Source: Burkholderia vietnamiensis LMG 10929
Lineage (GTDB): Bacteria > Pseudomonadota > Gammaproteobacteria > Burkholderiales > Burkholderiaceae
Length of the DNA stretch: 64,000 nucleotides
NCBI RefSeq assembly: GCF_000959445.1
Contig: NZ_CP009631.1
Location: 930,001-994,000, forward strand
Direction of reading: 5' to 3'
This document shows, one piece after another, positions 1 through 8,299 of this stretch. The translations under genes and the position numbers were made by a program. Position 1 is the first letter of the stretch, and the number at the start of each line of letters is the position of its first letter. Under the pieces are notes generated by a model. That model was not told the DNA's origin. It saw nothing but the letters and a program-made list of their open reading frames with translations, and did not search any database.

Positions 1-236
1 CGTAACGTTTTTGTCCGACCCTTTCATGACCCTCCGAACAGCAACCGCTCGGGCCGCATCATATCTCAAAATTTTCGAAAAATTCATGACAGGCGGACAT
101 TTAAGGGTAAATGTGCACAATCGGCTTGAAGGTGTTGTAGGAAAAACACCGACGGGAAAATACCGGTTCCACCCGTATCGAAATGTAACTATTTCGGGAT
201 GAATAGTCTCAGTTTGTTACGAATTCGCCAAGTGGG
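1..236. other. Intergenic, no gene seen
   Basis: No open frame here has a convincing start, ribosome site or family signature. The stretch is clearly richer in A+T than the rest of the window, as expected of a promoter-bearing spacer belonging to a gene left of the window. I cannot assign a defined promoter. Confidence 0.5.
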
Positions 237-270
237 GACAAAAAAAAACCGGAGCCAAAGCTCCGGTTTG
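237..270 (-). terminator. Rho-independent terminator after fpr
   Basis: A 9-bp perfect stem (246-254 paired with 261-269, loop 255-260) is followed, read on the minus strand, by a run of T residues (A run 240-248 on the plus strand). It lies about 30 bp past the fpr stop codon and should end that transcript. Confidence 0.85.
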
Positions 271-298
271 TTGACCGCGGACAATTTCCGGGGACCGA

Positions 299-1069
299 TC
301 AGTCCACGAAGGCGCGCTCGATCACGTAGTGTCCGGGCGCGCTGTTCTTGCCCTCGACCAGGCCGGCCTGCTTCAGCAGGTCGGTGGTGTCCTTCAGCAT
401 CGCGGTGCTGCCGCACAGCATCACGCGGTCGTGTTCCGGCGAGAACGGCGCCACGCCGAGATCGGTGAACAGCTTGCCGGTCGCGATCAGATCGGTGATC
501 CGGCCTTCGTTGTCGAACGCTTCGCGGGTGACCGTCGGGTAGTAGACGAGCTTTTCCTTGATGATGTCGCCCAGGTACTCGTGGCCCGGCAGGTCGTGCT
601 TGATGTAGTCCATGTACGCCAGCTCGCCCTTCAGGCGGCAGGTGTGCGTCAGGATGACCTTGTCGAAGCGTTCGTAGATGTCCGGATCGCGAATGATCGA
701 CATGAACGGCGCGAGGCCCGTGCCCGTCGACAGCATCCACAGCGTCTTGCCCGGCAGCAGGTTGTCGGCGACCAGCGTGCCGGTCGGCTTCTTGCCGATC
801 AGCACCGTGTCGCCCACCTTCAGATGCTGCAGGCGCGACGTCAGCGGGCCGTCCTGGACCTTGATGCTGAAGAACTCGAGGTGATCCTCGTAGTTCGGGC
901 TGACGATCGAGTAAGCGCGCGCGAGCGGCTTGCCGTCGACCTCGAGGCCGACCATCGTGAATTCGCCGTTGTTGAAGCGCAGGCTCGGTTCGCGGCTGCA
1001 GGTGAAGCTGAAAAGCGTGTCGGTCCAGTGGTGGACGGATTGGACGGTGGCGGTGTCGTATTTGCTCAT
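299..1069 (-). CDS. fpr: Ferredoxin--NADP(+) reductase
   Basis: A 256-residue cytoplasmic flavoprotein that passes electrons between NADPH and ferredoxin or flavodoxin, usually for redox balance, oxidative stress defence and Fe-S or biosynthetic enzymes. Visible features are the FAD-binding RAYS motif near residue 50 in the N-terminal barrel and the GTGLAPF motif of the NADP-binding domain near residue 115, followed by the short acidic C-terminus ERAFVD typical of the bacterial Fpr subclass. Length matches the family (about 250-260). It stands alone, with its own terminator, 289 bp downstream of the endonuclease-like gene on the same strand. The assignment to Fpr rather than another member of the FNR superfamily is strong because the whole length matches the Fpr pattern. 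Confidence 0.95.
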   Translation of the reverse strand: MSKYDTATVQSVHHWTDTLFSFTCSREPSLRFNNGEFTMVGLEVDGKPLARAYSIVSPNYEDHLEFFSIKVQDGPLTSRLQHLKVGDTVLIGKKPTGTLVADNLLPGKTLWMLSTGTGLAPFMSIIRDPDIYERFDKVILTHTCRLKGELAYMDYIKHDLPGHEYLGDIIKEKLVYYPTVTREAFDNEGRITDLIATGKLFTDLGVAPFSPEHDRVMLCGSTAMLKDTTDLLKQAGLVEGKNSAPGHYVIERAFVD

Positions 1070-1358
1070 GGCTTTGAAAGCGGACGCGCGTCGCTAACGC
1101 GTGTAACGAGCCCAAAAACGGGCAAAAAAACCGAGTGCAGCGGCCCGATCGCGGATCGGCCGGCCGGCGCGTCGGACACGCGCCTTCTCGATGACAGACG
1201 TTTGAGTAACTCGGTATTTTACCCTGCTTGGGGCAGATGCGGGCTTGACCCGCGCGGCTGCGCGGATTTGGCGCAACGAATCATTTCATCCGGCTTGCGC
1301 CGGGCGGCCCCGCGCGCGGCGCTGCGCGCGGGCGCGCGCGTCACCGCGGTTACCGCCG
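1070..1358. other. Intergenic spacer upstream of fpr
   Basis: The spacer should hold the fpr promoter, reading left. Its right end (about 1315-1357) is an extremely GC-rich run with three degenerate 9-bp units resembling GTTACCGCC. I saw no gene and no clear -35/-10 pair. Confidence 0.4.
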
Positions 1359-2174
1359 TTACTGCGGATCGAGCCGCAGCCGCGCGATGTAGGGCAGGTG
1401 GTCGGACAGCCAGGCCGTCTCGCCGGACGGCGCCTGCCATTCGAGCGGCGTCAGCCCGCGCACGAACATCTTGTCGAGCGCGAGCGCCGGCGAGAATGCC
1501 GGGAACGTGCGGCCCGACTCGCCGAGCAGCGTCGCGACCTCGGACAGCCCGATCTCGCCGAACAGCGCCACCGAATCGTTGCGCCAGTCGTTGAAGTCGC
1601 CGGCCAGCACGAGCGGATCGTCGCCCGCGTTGCGCACGATCCAGTGCGCGATCCAGTGCATCTGGCGCAGCCGCGCGGCGCGCGTGAGCGCGAGGTGCGC
1701 GCACAGCAGCGTGACGGGCCGCGCGCCGGCGAGCGTCGCGCGCGCCACCAGCAGCCCGCGGCGCTCGAAGCGGTGCGCGGAGATGTCCCAGCGGCCGCCG
1801 AGATCGAGCGGATGCGGCGACAGGATCGCGTTGCCGTGCCGCCACGACGGTTTGAACACGTTCGGCCCGAGCGCGATCTGCCAGTCGAGCGCCTGCGCGA
1901 TCTCGGTGGCCTGGCAGTGCCAGACGTCGTCGCCGGCCTCTTCCATCGGCGCGCCGAAGCCCGGTGCGAGCATCGGGCGCGGCATGCGGCGGGCCATCGC
2001 TTCCTGCAGGAAGTACACGTCGGCGTGCGTCGACTGCATCCAGTTGCGCATCGCGTTCCACGCGGTGAAGCCGAGCGGCGAGCGGCCCTTGTGCAGGTTC
2101 CAGCTGACCGCGGTGATTTCGTCGGGCGCCGCGTGCGGTTCGGCGAACGGCAGGGATAGTGCGTCTGCGGACAT
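1359..2174 (-). CDS. Endonuclease/exonuclease/phosphatase family protein
   Basis: A 271-residue member of the EEP (DNase I-like) superfamily. The catalytic landmarks are present in order: SWNLHKG near residue 20 (metal-proximal Asn), LQEA near residue 55 (metal-binding Glu), GDFNDW near residue 200 (Asp/Asn pair) and SDHLPY near the C-terminus (catalytic Asp-His). Substrate cannot be told from sequence; members cleave DNA, phosphoinositides or other phosphodiesters. The start was placed at the ATG at 2174, five bases after the stop of the upstream gene; the longer upstream frame is a shadow of that gene. The tight spacing implies co-transcription with the small secreted protein upstream. No signal peptide is seen, so a cytoplasmic location is inferred. 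Confidence 0.85.
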   Translation of the reverse strand: MSADALSLPFAEPHAAPDEITAVSWNLHKGRSPLGFTAWNAMRNWMQSTHADVYFLQEAMARRMPRPMLAPGFGAPMEEAGDDVWHCQATEIAQALDWQIALGPNVFKPSWRHGNAILSPHPLDLGGRWDISAHRFERRGLLVARATLAGARPVTLLCAHLALTRAARLRQMHWIAHWIVRNAGDDPLVLAGDFNDWRNDSVALFGEIGLSEVATLLGESGRTFPAFSPALALDKMFVRGLTPLEWQAPSGETAWLSDHLPYIARLRLDPQ

Positions 2175-2179
2175 GGCGT

Positions 2180-2668
2180 TCAGTCCCTGGCGACGTGCCC
2201 ACGCACGCGATAGACGAGATGCGGATGCTGGTCGACGAGCGTCCAGTCGGTCCATGCCTCGCCGCCGACCGCGAGCCCCGGATGACTCGCGGCGATCTGC
2301 CGCGGCGACGCGGGCACGCACGGATCGCCGCGCGGCGTGTCGTCGTCGTCGAGGGTCTCCTGCACGTCGAGCGCGAGCGAGACGGTGTGCGCGGCGTCGT
2401 CGACGGACAGCGGCGCGACCGTGACCGCGCGCGAGCGCTCGGTCGGCACGACGCGCGCGGCATTGCCGCAGCCGACGGGCACGGCGGACGGATAGCGATG
2501 GGTATCGGTGCGGGTTTGACCGACGGTGGTGCGCTGCTGGAACGTGTCGATGGTCTGACCGTCGCGCACCACCTGGATCTCCCATGCGACGACGGCCGGT
2601 GCGGGGCTTTGCGCATGGGCCGCGAGCGCGCAGCTCGCGAGCAGGACGGCCAGGCCGTGCTTCAGCAT
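2180..2668 (-). CDS. Small secreted protein, function unknown
   Basis: A 162-residue protein starting with a typical Sec signal peptide (Lys at position 3, a hydrophobic stretch to about residue 16, then AAHA), so probably periplasmic. The rest is a hydrophilic domain with an acidic DDDD run near residue 110 and two cysteines (in VGCGN and GDPCV) that could form a disulfide. I do not recognise a family. The ATG at 2668 was preferred to a longer version starting at 2710 because it places the signal peptide at the N-terminus. It precedes the EEP gene by five bases and is probably in its operon. Confidence 0.7.
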   Translation of the reverse strand: MLKHGLAVLLASCALAAHAQSPAPAVVAWEIQVVRDGQTIDTFQQRTTVGQTRTDTHRYPSAVPVGCGNAARVVPTERSRAVTVAPLSVDDAAHTVSLALDVQETLDDDDTPRGDPCVPASPRQIAASHPGLAVGGEAWTDWTLVDQHPHLVYRVRGHVARD

Positions 2669-2813
2669 GAAACTTCTCCGGAAAACGCGGGTAGCGTGGA
2701 ACGGACGCACATCTTACGCCCGATCGATCGGCGCGGTCGCGCGAGCGAATGCACCGTCCGGGGGCGTAGCACGATCCGGTCCTGATCGAAAGGTAGGTGC
2801 GGGCCGCGTGTTT

Positions 2814-3542
2814 TCAAGCGAAAAAGCGGGTGAACTCGGCGACGCTCGCACGCTCGGTGACGAGACGGTTCTCGATCGCGTGCGGGTCCGCGTGGCCGAG
2901 CGACATTCCGCAGACGAGCTGCTCGTTGGCCGGTATCCCGAGGTGCTCGGCGACGATCCGGTGAAACGGCACGAACGCGGCCTGCGGGCAGGTGTCGAGA
3001 CCGCGTGCGCGCGCGGCCGTCATCACGGCCTGCACGAACATCCCGCAGTCGAGCCACGCGCCGAGCGCCATCACGCGATCGAGCGTGAAGAACAGCGCGA
3101 CCGGCGCATCGAAGAAGCGGAAATTGCGCGCGTGCTGCGCATGCATGCGCGCCTTGTCGTCGCGGCCGATGTTCAACAGGCCGTACAGGTCCCAGCCGAC
3201 CTTGCGGCGCCGGTCGACGTACGGCGACACCCATTCGCGCGGGTAGTAGTCGTACTCGGCGACGTATTTCTCGTCGCGCGCGGGATCGTCGTACGCGGCG
3301 GTGAGCGCCGCCGCGAGCGCGTCGCGCGTCGCGCCGGTAGCGACGTACACGCGCCACGGCTGGATGTTGGTGCCGGACGGCGCGCGGCTCGCGGCTTCGA
3401 GGATCGCCTCGAGCGTGTCGCGCGGCACCGGGGTCGGCAGGAACGCGCGTATCGCGCGGCGTGACTTGAGCGCGGCATCGACCGCGTCCACAGTGCGGAG
3501 CGCGTCGGCGTCGACGCGCGAGGCGGCATCGGGAAAGGACAT
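2814..3542 (-). CDS. Nitroreductase family protein
   Basis: A 242-residue FMN-dependent NAD(P)H oxidoreductase of the nitroreductase (NfnB/BluB-like) fold. The N-terminal FMN phosphate-binding pattern RRAIRAF near residue 30 and the APSGTNIQPW segment near residue 55 are diagnostic. Such enzymes reduce nitro-aromatics, quinones or enones; the natural substrate is not evident. The ATG at 3542 has a GAAGGG ribosome-binding site a few bases upstream, and the longer frame reaching 3626 is not needed. It is divergent from the AAA+ ATPase gene, with about 230 bp between them, and lies 145 bp before the small secreted protein. Confidence 0.88.
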   Translation of the reverse strand: MSFPDAASRVDADALRTVDAVDAALKSRRAIRAFLPTPVPRDTLEAILEAASRAPSGTNIQPWRVYVATGATRDALAAALTAAYDDPARDEKYVAEYDYYPREWVSPYVDRRRKVGWDLYGLLNIGRDDKARMHAQHARNFRFFDAPVALFFTLDRVMALGAWLDCGMFVQAVMTAARARGLDTCPQAAFVPFHRIVAEHLGIPANEQLVCGMSLGHADPHAIENRLVTERASVAEFTRFFA

Positions 3543-3769
3543 CGGCAACCCTTCGGAACGAAACGCGCCGCGTCGTGCGGGCGCAGTGCGCGAGGACGGC
3601 GAGGCGGCCCGTGAACCGTCGATCATACGCTGCGGCGCGCGCCGCTGCAGCGTGCGCGCGTGTTAGCAGCAGAGCGTGGCGGCTGCTTGCTTGCGCGCCG
3701 ACGCGGGATCGTTACACTGAAATCGTCGGGGTCCGATGGCCGGGCGACGGCAGCACGAGCGAGGTTGGT

Positions 3770-4750
3770 ATGACGACGGCGATGGTGAAACAGGAACTGG
3801 CGGTGGCGTCCTTCAGCACGGTGTACGACCTCGAGCAGGTCGAGACCGCGCTGAACGATCTGAACGAGAGCGCGAGCGATGCGCTGCGCGCGACCTACGA
3901 GCGGATGCTCAAGACCGGCAATCTGCGCTTTTGCGTGAAGCCGAACCGGATGCCGTCGTTCGACGCGCTCGGCGAAGCGCTGCCCAATTTCACCGAGCCG
4001 CTCGACGACATGCGCAAGCAGGTCGCGCTGTGTCTCGAGACGGACGACCGGCTCGAGCTGATGCCGATCCTGCTGCTCGGCCCGCCGGGGATCGGCAAGA
4101 CCCATTTCGCGAAGGCGCTCGCGCAGCTGCTCGGCACCGCGTATCACTACGTGCCGATGAGTTCGCTGACGGCCGGGTGGATTCTGTCGGGCGCGTCGTC
4201 GCAATGGAAGAACGCGAAGCCGGGGAAGGTGTTCGATGCGCTCGTCAACGGCAGCTACGCGAACCCGGTGATCGCCGTCGACGAGATCGACAAGGCCGGC
4301 AGCGACGCGCAGTACGATCCGCTTGGCGCGCTGTACGCCTTGCTCGAGCACGACACCGCGCGCGCGTTCGTCGACGAATTCGCCGAGGTGCCGATCAACG
4401 CGGGCAACGTGATCTGGATCGCGACCGCGAACGACGCGCATGCGATTCCCGAGCCGCTGCTGAACCGGATGAACGTGTACGAGATCGCGCCGCCCGACGC
4501 GGCCGGCGCGCGCCGCATCGCGCAGACGATCTACGACGAGATCCGCACGTCGCATGGATGGGGACGGCGCTTTCCCGAGACGCTCGATGCCGACGCGCTC
4601 GACGTGCTCGCGGCGACGCCGCCGCGCACGATGCGCCGCGCGCTGCTGCATGCGTTCGGCGCCGCGCGGCTCGACGGGCGCGACGTGATCGCGCCGGCGG
4701 ACATCCGCGCCGACGAGGGCGCCGCGAAGCGCAGGCCGATCGGCTTCTGA
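3770..4750 (+). CDS. Lon-like AAA+ ATPase without protease domain
   Basis: A 326-residue AAA+ ATPase. Walker A (GPPGIGKT) is at about residues 104-111, Walker B with the catalytic acidic pair (VIAVDEID) at about 166-173, sensor 1 (WIATAN) and an arginine-finger region (LLNRMNVYE) follow near 215-240, and a C-terminal helical lid completes the module. The ATPase core resembles that of Lon, but neither the Lon N-domain nor the Ser-Lys protease domain is present, so it should act as a stand-alone remodelling ATPase or chaperone. Start chosen at 3770; an in-frame ATG at 3782 is an alternative. About 110 bp separate it from the flavoprotein gene downstream. Substrate unknown. Confidence 0.85.
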   Translation: MTTAMVKQELAVASFSTVYDLEQVETALNDLNESASDALRATYERMLKTGNLRFCVKPNRMPSFDALGEALPNFTEPLDDMRKQVALCLETDDRLELMPILLLGPPGIGKTHFAKALAQLLGTAYHYVPMSSLTAGWILSGASSQWKNAKPGKVFDALVNGSYANPVIAVDEIDKAGSDAQYDPLGALYALLEHDTARAFVDEFAEVPINAGNVIWIATANDAHAIPEPLLNRMNVYEIAPPDAAGARRIAQTIYDEIRTSHGWGRRFPETLDADALDVLAATPPRTMRRALLHAFGAARLDGRDVIAPADIRADEGAAKRRPIGF

Positions 4751-4859
4751 GTCGGCGGCGGCGCGCGGCCGGCCACGACGTGTGCGCGGCCGGCACGCGC
4801 GCGAACCGGGACGTACAATCGCCGTGTGTTCCCTCGACGCGTGAGCGACGCGAAATGCC

Positions 4860-5969
4860 ATGGAGCAGACGGATTGTGTGGTGATCGGCGCGGGTGTCGT
4901 CGGTCTGGCGATCGCGCGCGAGCTTGCCGCGCGCGGCCGCGAGACGATCGTGCTCGAAGCGGCCGATGCGATCGGCACGGGCATCAGTTCGCGCAACAGC
5001 GAGGTGATCCACGCGGGGCTCTACTATCCGCGCGGCTCGCTGAAGGCGACCTCGTGCGTGCATGGGCGCGATCTCCTGTATCGATTCTGCGAGACGCATC
5101 ACGTGCCGCACCGGCGCGTGGGCAAGCTGCTGGTCGCGACGAGCGCCGCGCAGGTGAAGCAGCTGAAGGCGATCGCGGCCCGCGCGGCGGAAAACGGCGT
5201 GCTCGACCTGTTGCCGCTCACGCGCGCCGAAGCGCAGACGCTTGAACCGGCGCTCGAATGCGTGGAAGCGCTGTTCTCGCCCGAGACCGGCATCGTCGAC
5301 AGCCATCAGCTGATGCTCGCGCTGCTCGGCGACGCGCAGCGCGACGCCGCGACGTGCGCGTTGCAATCGCCGGTCGAGTCGATCGACGTGTTGCGCGGCG
5401 GGCGCTTCGTCGTGCGCACCGGCGGCACCGCGCCGACCGAAATCGAGGCCGCGTGCGTCGTCAACAGCGCGGGGCTCGGCGCGCAGGCGCTCGCGCGCCG
5501 CACGCGCGGGCTCGACCCGCGCTGGGTGCCGCCGCTCTACCTCGCGCGCGGCCACTACTTCAGCCTCGCCGCGCGCGCGCCGTTCTCGCACCTCGTCTAT
5601 CCGATGCCCGATCGCGCCGGGCTCGGCATCCACTTGACGCTCGACCTGGCCGGACAGGCGCGTTTCGGCCCCGACGTCGAATGGGTCGACGCATTGCGCT
5701 ACGACGTCGATCCGGCGCGCGCGCAGGGGTTCTACGCATCGATCCGCGCATACTGGCCCGGCCTGCCCGACGGCGCGCTGCAGCCCGCGTACGCCGGAAT
5801 CCGGCCGAAGCTCGCCGGGCCCGGCGAGCCGCCGGCCGACTTCGTCGTGCAGGGGCCGGCGCAGCATGGCGTGCGCGGGCTCGTCAATCTGTTCGGCATC
5901 GAGTCGCCGGGGCTGACCGCGGCGCTCGCGCTCGCGCAGCGCGTCGGCGACATCGCGTCGCGCACCTGA
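4860..5969 (+). CDS. FAD-dependent oxidoreductase, L-2-hydroxyglutarate-oxidase-like
   Basis: A 369-residue protein of the DAO (FAD-dependent amino/hydroxy acid oxidase) family. The N-terminal Rossmann motif GAGVVG lies at residues 10-15, the [15 protein letters not shown] segment near residue 45 is characteristic of the LhgO/L2HGDH group, and the C-terminal half carries the conserved PAYAGIRPK and [11 protein letters not shown] segments. Members oxidise L-2-hydroxyglutarate or related 2-hydroxyacids at the membrane, feeding electrons to the quinone pool. No gene for 2-oxoglutarate metabolism is next to it, so the substrate is inferred only from similarity. The ATG at 4860 begins directly before the Rossmann strand, as expected. 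Confidence 0.85.
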   Translation: MEQTDCVVIGAGVVGLAIARELAARGRETIVLEAADAIGTGISSRNSEVIHAGLYYPRGSLKATSCVHGRDLLYRFCETHHVPHRRVGKLLVATSAAQVKQLKAIAARAAENGVLDLLPLTRAEAQTLEPALECVEALFSPETGIVDSHQLMLALLGDAQRDAATCALQSPVESIDVLRGGRFVVRTGGTAPTEIEAACVVNSAGLGAQALARRTRGLDPRWVPPLYLARGHYFSLAARAPFSHLVYPMPDRAGLGIHLTLDLAGQARFGPDVEWVDALRYDVDPARAQGFYASIRAYWPGLPDGALQPAYAGIRPKLAGPGEPPADFVVQGPAQHGVRGLVNLFGIESPGLTAALALAQRVGDIASRT

Positions 5970-6151
5970 CGCGCACCTGACGCGTAGCGTCCGCGCGCGG
6001 CGCGCGCGGGCCGCCCGACGCGGCTTCGCTGCGCCCGTGAAATCCGTTATCTCCGGCATTTCGGCGCGCACATTTGCTCGCCGCGCGGTTATTCTGTCGA
6101 GCGGCCGTCGCCAGAACGGCTTTCAAACCGATAACGTTGGAGCGAGTCCCC

Positions 6152-6463
6152 ATGAAAGCAACCCGTCGGAGTTTCCTGATCACGAGCATCGGCGCCGTGT
6201 CCGCGCTTGCGCTGTCGCGCGAAGCGCTGGCCGATGCGCCGATGCTGTCGGAAACCGATCCGACCGCGGTGGCGCTCGGCTACAAGTCCGATGCCACCAA
6301 GGTCGACAAGGCGAAGTATCCGAAATACGCGGCGGGCCAGGATTGCGCGGCCTGCATGCTGTATCAGGGCAAGAAGGGCTCCGCGTCGGGCCCGTGCGGT
6401 GCGTTCCCCGGCAAGCAGGTGTCGGCGAAGGGCTGGTGCAGCGCATTCTCGAAGATGGGCTGA
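6152..6463 (+). CDS. High-potential iron-sulfur protein (HiPIP), Tat-exported
   Basis: A 103-residue periplasmic electron carrier. A twin-arginine signal (TRRSFL, residues 4-9, then a hydrophobic stretch ending at ALADA) directs folded export. The mature part has the four cysteines that bind one 4Fe-4S cluster: Cys65, Cys68, Cys82 and Cys96 (C-x2-C-x13-C-x13-C), plus the aromatic residues that shield the cluster. HiPIPs usually give electrons to terminal oxidases or reaction centres. A ribosome site (GGAGCGAG) lies upstream and a strong terminator follows, so it is monocistronic; its redox partners are not in the window. Confidence 0.94.
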   Translation: MKATRRSFLITSIGAVSALALSREALADAPMLSETDPTAVALGYKSDATKVDKAKYPKYAAGQDCAACMLYQGKKGSASGPCGAFPGKQVSAKGWCSAFSKMG

Positions 6464-6513
6464 CGTCGGTGGCGGCATCGTGCGATGCCGCAATGTGGCG
6501 AAAACCGCAAAAC

Positions 6514-6543
6514 GCCCGCCATCGGACGATGGCGGGCTTTTTT
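6514..6543 (+). terminator. Rho-independent terminator after HiPIP gene
   Basis: A perfect 10-bp GC-rich stem (6514-6523 with 6528-6537) and a four-base loop are followed by six T residues. It lies about 50 bp after the HiPIP stop codon. Confidence 0.95.
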
Positions 6544-6657
6544 ATGCTTGAAATCGGTTTCTTCGCTTTCTACACTCGCTGCACACCAGCGCGCCGCGAA
6601 CGCTCCCGTGCGATCCGCGACCGCCCGACACGGCGAATTCACGAGGACGAGGCACGC

Positions 6658-7965
6658 ATGGCGACGATTGCGAATTCAACCAAGACGGTCCGGCCCGAGC
6701 GTGCGCTGAACCGGCGCGCGGTCGCGGCGGCCGTGATCGGCAACGCGCTCGAGTGGTACGACTTCACCGTGTTCGGCCTGATGACGGTCGTGATCGCCGA
6801 GCTGTTCTTCCCGACTTCCAGTGAATACGCGTCGCTGCTGCTGACGACCGCGACGTTCGGCGTCGCGTTCTTCATGCGCCCGGTCGGCGGCATCGTGCTC
6901 GGGCTGTACGCGGACCGCGCGGGCCGCAAGGCCGCGCTGTCGCTGGTGATGCTGCTGATGACGGCCGGCATCTTCCTGCTCGCCGCGGCGCCGCCGTATG
7001 CGGCGATCGGCATCGGCGGCCCGCTGCTGATCGTGCTCGGCCGCCTGTTGCAGGGCTTCTCGGCCGGCGGCGAATTCGGCAGCGCGACCGCGCTGCTGAT
7101 CGAAGCCGCACCGTTCTCGAAACGCGGCTTCTACGGCAGCTGGCAGATGGCGAGCCAGGCGGCCGCGCTGCTGATCGGCGCGCTGGTGGGCGCGGCCGTC
7201 ACGCGCGGGCTGTCGCACGACGCGCTGCACAGCTGGGGCTGGCGCGTGCCGTTCGTCCTCGGGCTCGTGATCGGGCCGATCGGTTTCTATATCCGCCGTC
7301 ATCTCGACGATTCCGAAGCATTCCTGCATGCCCAGCAGAGCGCGCGCCGCGCGACGCTCGGCGAAGTCTTCACGCGTCATCCGCGCGAGGTGCTGTGCGG
7401 GCTCGGCTCGGTGATCGCGCTCACCGTGACCATCTACGTGCTGATCATCTATCTGCCGACCTTCGCGGTGAAGCAGCTGAAGCTGCCCTATGCTCAGTCG
7501 TTCTACGCAGTGATCATCGGCAACCTGCTGCTGATGGTGCTGTCGCCGATCGCCGGCGCATGGTCCGATCGCATCGGTCGCAAAGGGCTTTCGCTGTGGT
7601 CGCTCGTGCTGACGCTCGCGTTGATGTATCCGCTGTTCGTGTGGCTCGACGGGGCGCCGAGCATCGGCCGGCTGATCGTCGTGCACGCGGTGCTGGCGGT
7701 CACGCTCGCGGGCTACTACGGGCCGTTCGGCGCGATGATCGCCGAACTGTTTCCCGCCAACGTGCGCTCGACCGGGCTGTCGATCGCATACAACATCGCG
7801 GTGATGATGTTCGGCGGCTTCGGCCAGTTCATCGTCACGTGGCTCATCAAGACGACCGGCTCGCCGCTCGCGCCGACCTACTACGTGATGGCCGGGCTCG
7901 CGCTGTCGATCGTCGCGGTCGCATTCGTCCCCGCGCGCAGCGCCGACCTCGACGCACCCGCCTGA
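6658..7965 (+). CDS. MFS transporter, metabolite:H+ symporter (MHS) family
   Basis: A 435-residue inner-membrane protein with about 12 predicted membrane segments. The N-terminal NALEWYDF motif near residue 30, the DRAGRK loop between segments 2 and 3, and GRLLQGFSAGGEFGSA in segment 4 mark the MHS subfamily (relatives of ProP, KgtP, citrate and shikimate transporters), which import organic acids or betaines with protons. The second half repeats the loop motif as SDRIGRKG. The substrate cannot be read from the sequence. A GAGGACGAGG ribosome site precedes the ATG at 6658; a longer in-frame extension crosses the HiPIP terminator and was discarded. Confidence 0.9.
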   Translation: MATIANSTKTVRPERALNRRAVAAAVIGNALEWYDFTVFGLMTVVIAELFFPTSSEYASLLLTTATFGVAFFMRPVGGIVLGLYADRAGRKAALSLVMLLMTAGIFLLAAAPPYAAIGIGGPLLIVLGRLLQGFSAGGEFGSATALLIEAAPFSKRGFYGSWQMASQAAALLIGALVGAAVTRGLSHDALHSWGWRVPFVLGLVIGPIGFYIRRHLDDSEAFLHAQQSARRATLGEVFTRHPREVLCGLGSVIALTVTIYVLIIYLPTFAVKQLKLPYAQSFYAVIIGNLLLMVLSPIAGAWSDRIGRKGLSLWSLVLTLALMYPLFVWLDGAPSIGRLIVVHAVLAVTLAGYYGPFGAMIAELFPANVRSTGLSIAYNIAVMMFGGFGQFIVTWLIKTTGSPLAPTYYVMAGLALSIVAVAFVPARSADLDAPA

Positions 7966-8299
7966 CGATGCGCTGCAACACGCGCACCGGCGCCGTTCCG
8001 GGCGTGCAGCCATGCGCGCGCGGAGCGCAACGAGCGCGATGAGCATGACTTCGACGTGACGGCCCGTCCGCGCACGCAGCCGAATTGTTTAGTTGTAGAA
8101 GGAAACAGGCGCACGATTGGCGCATCCGCCGCTCGCGCATGCGGCGCGACCGTTCCGCGCCCGCGCTACCCCGGCAAAAAGCCGCGCGCACGCAACTAAA
8201 AGAGTTTTTTCTCCAGCTTGTTGCGCAATCCATAGCTCAAGTAATATCCGCGTACCCGGCCCATGGGGACCGGTTCCGATCTGGAGACCTGGAGGAAAC
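7966..8299. other. Intergenic, probable dpp leader
   Basis: No gene is visible in these 334 bp. A possible sigma-70 promoter near the right end is TTGTTG (8218-8223), an 18-bp spacer and TAATAT (8242-8247), giving a leader of roughly 45 bases ending in the strong GGAGG ribosome site of dppA. The promoter call is weak; the leader assignment follows from position. Confidence 0.4.

Noticed and set aside
6037..7965. Extended start for the MFS transporter across the HiPIP gene
   Set aside because: The extension overlaps the HiPIP gene and its terminator in another frame; the ATG at 6658 has a ribosome site and the expected N-terminus.
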